34,452 bases of DNA from assembly GCA_018399685.1 (NCBI GenBank), contig JAGYOK010000023.1, positions 1 to 34,452 on the forward strand. The letters run 5' to 3'. Under the pieces are notes generated by a model, which ran no database searches, had not been told where the DNA came from, and saw only the letters and a list, made by a program, of their open reading frames with translations. Positions 8,719 through 15,699 of the stretch are shown here, one piece after another. The DNA is from Alphaproteobacteria bacterium (GTDB lineage Bacteria; Pseudomonadota; Alphaproteobacteria; Micavibrionales; Micavibrionaceae). Each line of letters begins with the position of its first letter. Within the stretch, counting starts at the first letter, position 1. Both the position numbers and the translations under genes were made by a program.

Positions 8719-9255
8719 ATGAGTTGGACTGAAGAGCGTGTGTCATTGTTAAAAAGACTTTGGGGGGAAGGTCATACAGCTGCGGAAATTGCCAAGCAGC
8801 TTGGGGGAGTGACACGCAATGCCGTAATTGGTAAAGCTCATCGTTTAAAATTGTCCAACAGAGTTTCTCCTATCCAGCAAAACAAAAAGCCCGCCAATAA
8901 GAATGTAGAACAAAAAACGGCCAGAAAAACCATGGCTGTGGTTTCTACATCAAGCCACAGTGTAAACCCCTCTGCCGCTTCGGTGAAAAGCGTTCAGGAA
9001 GTGCACTCCAGCAGTAGTGGTGAACTTTATAGCTTGATGGATCTCAAGCCTCGTATGTGTCGCTGGCCTTGCGGAGACCCGAAACAAGCTGATTTCGGTT
9101 TTTGTGGAGATAACGCTATGCCGGGGCTTCCATACTGTGAGAAGCACGCCAGAATGGCCTATCAGGCTTCTACACGAAATCGTATCTTTAGCGCCGGTAA
9201 AGAGGTTAAAGCACAGCTTGCCGAGACGGAGCAAAAGAAGAAAGCCGCTTCATAG
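8719..9255 (+). CDS. gcrA: GcrA family cell-cycle regulator
   Basis: GcrA works with RNA polymerase sigma-70 at CcrM-methylated promoters to control the alphaproteobacterial cell cycle. The N-terminus (MSWTEERVSLLKRLW, then AAEIAKQLGGVTRNAVIGKAHRL) is the diagnostic helix-turn-helix region. The C-terminal half has the Cys-rich polymerase-binding segment CRWPCGDPKQADFGFCG followed by CEKHARMAY. A linker of about 55 residues between them is low in complexity. ATG 8719 is chosen over an upstream in-frame start at 8689 because GGAGG lies just before it and the family begins at MSWTEE. The length is 178 residues. It converges on the pseudopilin cluster. Confidence 0.95.
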   Translation: MSWTEERVSLLKRLWGEGHTAAEIAKQLGGVTRNAVIGKAHRLKLSNRVSPIQQNKKPANKNVEQKTARKTMAVVSTSSHSVNPSAASVKSVQEVHSSSSGELYSLMDLKPRMCRWPCGDPKQADFGFCGDNAMPGLPYCEKHARMAYQASTRNRIFSAGKEVKAQLAETEQKKKAAS

Positions 9256-9345
9256 ATATCAGTCGTCCTTATAGGTTCCGATCCTGTAATAAGAAACTCT
9301 GCAATAAGAACACAGGGCGGCTTTTTATGCGTCTGTTTTAAAAAT

Positions 9346-10755
9346 CTATGGACATGTACCTTCCACACACTGGCACGAGCCACCCGAGCATGTGCATTCA
9401 ACCTGATTGCACGGACAAGGATCGGTGTCGCATTGTTTCTCACATGTGGCGCCATCGGCCAGACAGCAATAGATATTCCCCAGATTAGAGAAGCCCTGCA
9501 TATAAGATGGGTACCCGCCAATATCCTGACAGGTCTTGGCAGGGATAGTCCAATCAGGTTTCCGGCAGACAATCTTATTTCTTCCAACAGCATAGGCAAC
9601 CTCATCAGCCGCACAGCGGGCATCAGATCCTATATCTGCGGCAAGAAATCTGGGGTTAAGACATTCTCCCCCGCATGTGGGATCAGCATCCATATCACAA
9701 CTCGGAAATTTTCCGGGATCGCAATAAGCAGGAGCAATGAGACTGCGCTCGGCAGAAATGTCGCCTATAACATGCAGCTTTGAAGTTGGTTGGGATGTGC
9801 CAACGCCAACATTACCAAGGTTGGTGTTATATATATAAGACTGTCCCGGCGGGCTGCTGATAGAGTTTTTCCAAAGCGAAGATATACCTCTTCCCTTGTA
9901 ATAGAGATAATCATCATAATATGCGTCATTATCCCCCATAGACAGAAGACCTTTAATAAATATACCGTCGTTATTATCGCAGTTTTCGGTATCAAGCTTG
10001 CCATTACCGCTATAAAGTCCGGGGACAGGAGTCGTATCAGGCGGCCCTCCGGTAAAAGACGGGACAAAACAGTTTTTTATCAACTGGCCATTTTGTGAAT
10101 GTCCGCCAACATTATTAGCTCCAAAAGAGAAAATGACAAACTGCGCTTCTGACGGAGGCTCCATATGGCTGACTAAATTTTCATCGCGGACGTCTATAGC
10201 TCCCATCAGTGGATTAAATGGGGTGACAAGGTTATTTGCCGGAAATGTTTCGGTTAGCCGTTCTGTTACGGCATAACCTATTAACGCGCCATAGCCATCG
10301 GTTTTGTGAAACCCTCTGATAGGCGTATCGCTAATCCCTTCAAGGATGGTGTTAATCGGAATTACTCCTGTCATCACAACATCATTAGAGCCGTTCAGGT
10401 CGGCATCGCGTGTTCCAATAGTCGTACAGGAGATGCCGGTTGGCACCGCTGTGCAGCTATCAGGATCAAACGTGGCATCAAGTATATTGCGGCACTTTGA
10501 ATCGCCGTAATCGGAATCGCCCGGTGCAGCGGCTGGATTAGCCGGACAAGGATAGACCCCTGTTAATGCGGAATATTCCTCAAGTGCGTTATAGATCATT
10601 TCCAGATTGGCAATGGTCTTTTCACGCTTTACCGTCATTGTGTATATGCGCATAAACTGTGCAACGGCCAGCATCGAGATGCTGGTTATAAGCAAAACAA
10701 GCGCTAGCTCGATAAGGGTAAAGCCCTTTTGCTCCGATATAATATTTTTTAACAC
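9346..10755 (-). CDS. Large prepilin-type protein A, cysteine-rich C-terminus
   Basis: This 469-residue protein has a class III (prepilin) signal: an 11-residue leader ending in Gly, then FTLIELALVLL with Glu at +5 and a hydrophobic helix. The signal is normally cut by PilD-type peptidase. It is two to three times the size of an ordinary pilin. The ectodomain has YPCPAN..GDSDYG at 68-84, FVIFSFGANNVGGHSQNG at about 206-223, and ENCD near 257. A tail-fibre-like motif VGVGTSQPTSKLHV lies at 316-329. The last 120 residues hold about 20 cysteines, ending in CxC-rich sequence. The start is GTG 10755, with AAGGA seven bases ahead. It is the last of three related genes in the same direction, probably one operon. 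A minor pilin or pilus-tip adhesin is likely; the ligand is unknown. Confidence 0.8.
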   Translation of the reverse strand: MLKNIISEQKGFTLIELALVLLITSISMLAVAQFMRIYTMTVKREKTIANLEMIYNALEEYSALTGVYPCPANPAAAPGDSDYGDSKCRNILDATFDPDSCTAVPTGISCTTIGTRDADLNGSNDVVMTGVIPINTILEGISDTPIRGFHKTDGYGALIGYAVTERLTETFPANNLVTPFNPLMGAIDVRDENLVSHMEPPSEAQFVIFSFGANNVGGHSQNGQLIKNCFVPSFTGGPPDTTPVPGLYSGNGKLDTENCDNNDGIFIKGLLSMGDNDAYYDDYLYYKGRGISSLWKNSISSPPGQSYIYNTNLGNVGVGTSQPTSKLHVIGDISAERSLIAPAYCDPGKFPSCDMDADPTCGGECLNPRFLAADIGSDARCAADEVAYAVGRNKIVCRKPDWTIPAKTCQDIGGYPSYMQGFSNLGNIYCCLADGATCEKQCDTDPCPCNQVECTCSGGSCQCVEGTCP

Positions 10756-10818
10756 AATCTAATCCTTTATTAGTTTTCCTTAAAAGCCCGTCAAGAACAA
10801 AGCTGTGCAGGCAAGGCC

Positions 10819-13305
10819 TTAATTGCTTTGCTCTCTACAAGGGCATGAAGTCCAGATTTTATACTTGCCGTCTTCCGGGAAATTACAATGTGGTGTGGTT
10901 GTATCAGTATTACATGAACAAGGCCTTCCGATCTCATGTTCATGGCCGCCATAACGGACATCTTCAAGTGTGTGGCTTCCGATAGGTGTCTGCCATGTAC
11001 AGCCATTACAATTATCTTCCTCCAAAATCCAGTTTTCCATGGGTTCCCAACCTCCAAGGCCTCCATTTAAAGTACAGTCCCATTTTCTTTCATACACCCT
11101 GCCGGCTCCTCTCATATTAAAAACATCGCACTCCATTTCTTTTATTCCAGTTTTATTTGTGTCACAAGCGCAAGCCTCCGGCCCATGCGTGATCCAGGCG
11201 CCATAATAGGCAGGGTCTGGAATAGAGCTTCCGAAGCGGTCAGTTATAGTCGTGCCGGGGCACATCCAGTTTCGGGTCTTAACCAGCTCTATAGCTGTTT
11301 CGGCGTGGGGTATCCCATAGATATCTGTCCAGGACCAGCTGTTGGTATTTCCAAAAGGACAAGATGTTCGGTTGATATTATCATTGGCGGTTTTACAAGA
11401 GCAGCCGGATGTATCCGAAGCTATAGGATCGGGCAATTCGACAGGTACTTCATTAACGCAAATTCGTTGATATGTCAGGGTAACAGAACCTTCAAGCCCG
11501 TTTGTCCCCGTTGTTGGTTTTTCTGTGTTATACCATGAATTACAAGATGTATATTTAGGGAACGGCCCCGGTTGGCATCCACAGAATAAGGGGGTTCGAT
11601 ATACAAGTCGCCGTGAGCTATATGTTCTTGGGCAGGGATATTTATAAACACTGACGCCCCGCGCCCCAGCATTATATCCCGGAGGGCATTCGTCGTATTC
11701 GACCCTGTAATATTCATTGCAAGTACAATCACTGGGTATTTCGGCATATTGAGTGCTCGAAACGCTGGCAGGCATGCTATTATAGTAATAGCCTCTCTCT
11801 ATCCGGCGGTGGAAATTCCACGTACCGTTATTACACCGGTATATATCCTTAACCTGAGTGTCAGGGTCACTTGTATCTGTGCCGCAATCACCAACAGTTT
11901 TTGGCTCGGCATTGATCGCGGCAATGAGCGGTGAGAATTCTGTAAAGTCAGACATTGTCGCAGCTTTGGCTGCGAAATATGCTTCATCATAGTCGGGAGC
12001 CATTGAGCACTCACCAGAATACCCGGCTCTATATCCACCATTATGTATTTGCGCCATGGTAGCAGTCTTGCCAAGACAAGACAGGGTTTTTTCTTCATCC
12101 GGGCACCAATATCCGGGGAATGCCGCGCACTTAACTTTTCCATCAGCGCCAATACCACTCACAAATGTGTGCTTTGGACAGACTGAAAAAATCTCATCCG
12201 TACATAAAAGGCCGCTGTTTGATATACCGGCCATGTAAAGCTGCTCGCCGGTTGCGGGATCATAACAGCTCATTCCTTCGCCGGTCGTCTGTGACTCAAA
12301 AAGCGTGCCATCATGATTAAGCTCTCCGGCGATTAGCTCCGGCTCAAAACATTCTCCCGAGCTTGCGCCGCCAAGGGGGCAAATCTTTTCTGAAACAAAG
12401 TTACTTGAGGCATAGATTGAGCCGGTATTTGATGTAACAGTTCTCACCGTTGTTTGCTTTGAGGAGCTTAAGTCTTCTGACATATTCGCGCCAATAGCCA
12501 TACTGTCTGTATTTTTTAGATGAATAGCATTGTCATCATCGGCAGATATCTGCCACTCGGATGGGTATACAGATGTAAAGAAAGTAACATGGTCATCAAA
12601 AGTTTCTTTGTGGTAGCTGCCTGCCATAAAATCAGAATCTGCATCACAGTTTTCCTGTTCCAGCACTGTACCACTTGTACAAGGAGCGCCGATTGATCCC
12701 GAGCGACTATAAGCCCCGGCTCCATTGCTTCCGTGGGAAAGTACAACAAAATGCGCGCTTCCCGCAGGCGATACCAGTGATTCCGCAGGATTCATGCTGT
12801 CAAAAACACCAATCCCGCCAGCCGACAGATCAAAACTCGTATTATCGGTTAAAACAAGTGTAACCGCATATGTATAGCGATTCTTGCCTGAATCAATGCT
12901 TTGAGTTTCCTGTAGATTAAGCGTTTTATAGGGCAGTGATCCGATAAGAACATTCCTGCCAGAAGCGGCATTTTGATACATACACAAACCATTGGCGCAG
13001 GTGCCAACAGCGGGTATCAAGGCCGGATCGACTTCAAAGCCGTAACCTGTATCGCCCGGCGCTGAATTTGTCGCCGAAGGAACAGGGTAACGACCATATA
13101 TAGAGCGATACAAGCCAATAGAGTTAGAAATTTCTCTAAGGTCGTCTTTAACAGATTCCCAGTCCTTATTAACCCGATACTGGTGATACAAAGCCGCAGC
13201 CGGAGTTAGTATTACCCCCAAAATAACCATGACTATGGCAATCTCTATAAGAGTAAAGCCCCGTTGCATAAAATTCACGGCATGTAGTTTTAATAAATTA
13301 TACAT
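10819..13305 (-). CDS. Giant prepilin-type protein B with CxC repeats
   Basis: Starting at ATG 13305 this is an 828-residue protein with a 16-residue leader ending in RG. It is followed by FTLIEIAIVMVILG, a standard prepilin signal. An ATG at 13338 would overlap the upstream gene by 28 bases. The ectodomain repeats the plan of its neighbours: YPVPSA..GDTGYGF, FVVLSHGSNGAGAYSRSG, ENCD, and GECFEPELIAGE. A CP-x7-GIGADGKVKC unit ends near residue 393. Beyond it lie about 435 further residues with CxC pairs at about 527, 575, 635, 712, 796 and 821. Most pairs are followed by a lone Cys 10-13 residues later. This Cys-rich array suggests a disulfide-stabilised stalk or adhesive tip outside the cell. 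The function is inferred. Confidence 0.8.
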   Translation of the reverse strand: MYNLLKLHAVNFMQRGFTLIEIAIVMVILGVILTPAAALYHQYRVNKDWESVKDDLREISNSIGLYRSIYGRYPVPSATNSAPGDTGYGFEVDPALIPAVGTCANGLCMYQNAASGRNVLIGSLPYKTLNLQETQSIDSGKNRYTYAVTLVLTDNTSFDLSAGGIGVFDSMNPAESLVSPAGSAHFVVLSHGSNGAGAYSRSGSIGAPCTSGTVLEQENCDADSDFMAGSYHKETFDDHVTFFTSVYPSEWQISADDDNAIHLKNTDSMAIGANMSEDLSSSKQTTVRTVTSNTGSIYASSNFVSEKICPLGGASSGECFEPELIAGELNHDGTLFESQTTGEGMSCYDPATGEQLYMAGISNSGLLCTDEIFSVCPKHTFVSGIGADGKVKCAAFPGYWCPDEEKTLSCLGKTATMAQIHNGGYRAGYSGECSMAPDYDEAYFAAKAATMSDFTEFSPLIAAINAEPKTVGDCGTDTSDPDTQVKDIYRCNNGTWNFHRRIERGYYYNSMPASVSSTQYAEIPSDCTCNEYYRVEYDECPPGYNAGARGVSVYKYPCPRTYSSRRLVYRTPLFCGCQPGPFPKYTSCNSWYNTEKPTTGTNGLEGSVTLTYQRICVNEVPVELPDPIASDTSGCSCKTANDNINRTSCPFGNTNSWSWTDIYGIPHAETAIELVKTRNWMCPGTTITDRFGSSIPDPAYYGAWITHGPEACACDTNKTGIKEMECDVFNMRGAGRVYERKWDCTLNGGLGGWEPMENWILEEDNCNGCTWQTPIGSHTLEDVRYGGHEHEIGRPCSCNTDTTTPHCNFPEDGKYKIWTSCPCREQSN

Positions 13306-13310
13306 CGTCT

Positions 13311-14639
13311 TTAAGGTCCTAAGCTTAGTGAAATGCATAGTAAATTCCCGCTCGCATCAATTCCGTTCGCAATTTGTCCGGAAGGGCAGGGAACATTGTT
13401 AAATTTGGAAGTGTCAACTTTCAGAGTTTCTCCACCATCAATAGTTCCACCTGTAGCACCAACCCCGCTGCTACAGCCGACAGCAGTGTCGGCAATCCGT
13501 TTCACAGCCCGTACAACAGAGGGGTCACTTACATATGCGGTGCTTGAAAAACAATTCATCCTGTTTTCAGCGCCTGTGATAATTTCCGGGTCAAAGCAAT
13601 CAGCATCATTTTCAGCACATACACTGTCTGACTCAAGATGCCCCCCGTTTGGAGATGCTGAAACATCTGCTCTTACATCGCCATCAACTGTTAACGTCGA
13701 TCCCATATGGGGGCTGTTAGGCTCTGATGTTCCGATACCAACTTTCGTGGCTTTTGTTAGAACAAAGTCGATATCTGTATAAAGGGGATTGTCTTCATGC
13801 TGGAACCATGTATTTGTCTGCATGTATTGCTGCATGCCTGTTATATCATCAAAGAAAGGTTCGGGAGTCGAGCCGTTCAATACCGTTGAATAGGCAGAAA
13901 CTTTTACCCCGCCGATTCCAAAATCAAGGGCAAAAAAGGTGTCATCAAAGTCACAATTTTCAAACTCGTTTCTTTCAAGATCTGTGCCGCAAGCAACCAA
14001 CGGAAACCCGTTTTTCGTATAGCCGCCAACGCCGCTTTCTCCGGTTGAAAATATGAAAATGTCATATTGCACGCTGGATAGAGCTGGTGTTCCGCTAGAG
14101 TCCATGTATCTTACGCGTACGCTTCCATTATTTGTTGAATATGAAGTAACATCTGTTTGCCGGAAGGTTACTGCGTATATATACTTGTTTTTCCAGAAAT
14201 CATATGAATCTTCTTGAGGCATTCTCAGGCTGGCAAACGGCACGCCGCCAATAATAACGGCATCTGCGGTATCTGACGTTTTGCATATGCCTCCGCCCGT
14301 AGAAAACCATGTGGCGTTGGAGCATAACTCGATACTGGTAAGGTCACAGGTTTTGGCAAAGCCATATCCGGTATCCCCTTCTTTAAGAGACAAATCCGCC
14401 GGGCAGGGGTAAGCTCCGTTCCCACTCACATAATATTGATTAATACCATCAATTATTTTTGAAATATTACCGCTGGTTCCCAGAAATGCTTTTTTGGCCA
14501 TGTTTATTTTATGCATATGCATAAGGGGCAAAACGATAAGGCCAACAATAATAAGTCCGATAGCAGTTTCAAGTAAAGACAGGCCTGCCTGCGCCAAAAA
14601 AGAGGAACTTTTCCTCTTAAAGTTGAATAAATAAGACAT
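13311..14639 (-). CDS. Large prepilin-type protein C
   Basis: This 442-residue protein is the first gene of the cluster. The leader ends at G19. The sequence then reads LSLLETAIGLIIVGL, with Glu at +5, so the prepilin signal is intact though Phe is replaced by Leu at +1. The ectodomain has YPCPAD..GDTGYGF at 77-94, IFIFSTGESGVGGYTKNG at about 194-211, and ENCD at 227-230. KVGIGTSEPNS lies at 299-309 and CFDPEIITG at 348-356. It ends with CPSGQIANGIDASGNLLC, a unit also present in protein B. The stop lies 6 bases before the ATG of B. A minor pilin or surface adhesin is likely. No pilus ATPase, platform or peptidase gene is visible in the window, so assembly must use genes elsewhere. Confidence 0.8.
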   Translation of the reverse strand: MSYLFNFKRKSSSFLAQAGLSLLETAIGLIIVGLIVLPLMHMHKINMAKKAFLGTSGNISKIIDGINQYYVSGNGAYPCPADLSLKEGDTGYGFAKTCDLTSIELCSNATWFSTGGGICKTSDTADAVIIGGVPFASLRMPQEDSYDFWKNKYIYAVTFRQTDVTSYSTNNGSVRVRYMDSSGTPALSSVQYDIFIFSTGESGVGGYTKNGFPLVACGTDLERNEFENCDFDDTFFALDFGIGGVKVSAYSTVLNGSTPEPFFDDITGMQQYMQTNTWFQHEDNPLYTDIDFVLTKATKVGIGTSEPNSPHMGSTLTVDGDVRADVSASPNGGHLESDSVCAENDADCFDPEIITGAENRMNCFSSTAYVSDPSVVRAVKRIADTAVGCSSGVGATGGTIDGGETLKVDTSKFNNVPCPSGQIANGIDASGNLLCISLSLGP

Positions 14640-14669
14640 TTTCCAGCATTCTTGAATTAAAAAAATTAC

Positions 14670-14719
14670 TTAATAAACCGGTTAACCTAAACTTTAGCAT
14701 AAGTTTAATTAAAATTTTA
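14670..14719. promoter_or_regulatory. Possible CtrA-like sites before the pseudopilin genes
   Basis: Three approximate TTAA-N7-TTAA half-site pairs lie 30-80 bases before gene C: 14670-14684, 14682-14696 and 14705-14719. Each has one mismatch in the second half. A 7-bp inverted repeat (14688-14694 with 14701-14707) overlaps them. The sequence is very AT-rich, so chance matches are likely. Confidence 0.25.
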
Positions 14720-14902
14720 TGAAAGTTTTTTCTATTTTTTTATATTAAAAATATAGGGATTAAAGAGGTTTATAAGAAAAACAAAAAGGAGAAATGAGAT
14801 TTTATATCACTTTACAATCGCTTGAAAAAGTGTCAAAGCCCCAGCCTCCGCCTTTATTCAAGAAGGATGATTAATATCTAATATTCGTATGAAGTGATGT
14901 TC

Positions 14903-15424
14903 TTAACGTACAACTTCCAGATCGACAGCTTCTCTGCCTTTATCGACGATTTTAAGAGTCACGCGTACACGCTGGCCAGCTTCCAGCTCTTCCAGACCAA
15001 GCTTATCCAGCAAGGTTTTGTGAACAAAAACGTCTTTCATACCATCATCGGGGATAATAAAGCCAAAGCCTTTTTCGGGCTTGTACCATTTCACCAGCCC
15101 GCCCATGGTTATGGTTCCGGTTTCTTCATCCATTTCAGGGATAGTGCTTAGCGCGCCTTTATCAATAACCTCGATAACTTCCCTGACCTGACGGCCTTTT
15201 TCCCCATTGGTGATCTTGCACATTAAGATAGCGCCTTCACCAATAGAGTGCAGTCCGGCTTGTTGTAGTGTTGTGATATGCAAGAAAGCATCATACTTGC
15301 CGTCTTCCGGCACCAAAAAGCCAAAGCCCTTGGCACCATTAAACCATTTTAGATGCAGTTTCGCAGTGGAAAGCTCTTCCTGTGGAGGAGCAGCTTCAGT
15401 GTTTTGAACATTATTATGTAACAT
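14903..15424 (-). CDS. Protein with two cold-shock domains
   Basis: This 173-residue protein holds two cold-shock (CspA-like, OB-fold) domains, at about 22-88 and 105-172. Each has the RNA-binding motif KGFGF (KGFGFLV and KGFGFII). The second matching motif is DAFLHIT in the first domain and DVFVHKT in the second. Double-domain cold-shock proteins are typical of alphaproteobacteria and act as RNA chaperones or antiterminators. An AAGG ribosome-binding site lies just before ATG 15424. A long leader region precedes the gene, as is usual where translation is controlled by mRNA folding. Confidence 0.9.
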   Translation of the reverse strand: MLHNNVQNTEAAPPQEELSTAKLHLKWFNGAKGFGFLVPEDGKYDAFLHITTLQQAGLHSIGEGAILMCKITNGEKGRQVREVIEVIDKGALSTIPEMDEETGTITMGGLVKWYKPEKGFGFIIPDDGMKDVFVHKTLLDKLGLEELEAGQRVRVTLKIVDKGREAVDLEVVR

Positions 15425-15587
15425 AGAACGCCTTTACTTTTTACTCTAACCAAGTGGTCTAAAGAACTGTTACGCAGGGAAAACTCAAGTTATACACAAG
15501 TAAGAACGGAGCGCGGAAGGCTCCAGTTCCAATGATGCCTTATTTTAAAGGGAAAATCCAGAGTGTTTTTGTAGGGTTATTTAACGC

Positions 15588-15645
15588 ATTGTTTTAAAAC
15601 AATTTATCTATGCTGCACCCGTATGTGCATAACTATTTGATTATA
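15588..15645 (-). promoter_or_regulatory. Promoter-like -10 and 16-bp palindrome upstream of the cold-shock gene
   Basis: On the minus strand TATAAT occupies 15640-15645, with no good -35. Downstream of it lies a perfect 16-bp palindrome at 15588-15603 (ATTGTTTTAAAACAAT). If the -10 is used, the leader would be about 210 bases long and the palindrome would fall inside the transcript start region. The rest of the 275-base gap between pheT and this gene shows nothing else clear. Confidence 0.4.
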
Positions 15646-15699
15646 TTTGTATGTATAATGCCTAAACCACAGATATTGCCACAGTGAGCCCGCGATATT

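Noticed and set aside
9346-14639. Prophage tail module
   Set aside because: The VGIGTS motif recalls tail fibres, but each protein has a clear prepilin signal and no other phage gene is nearby.
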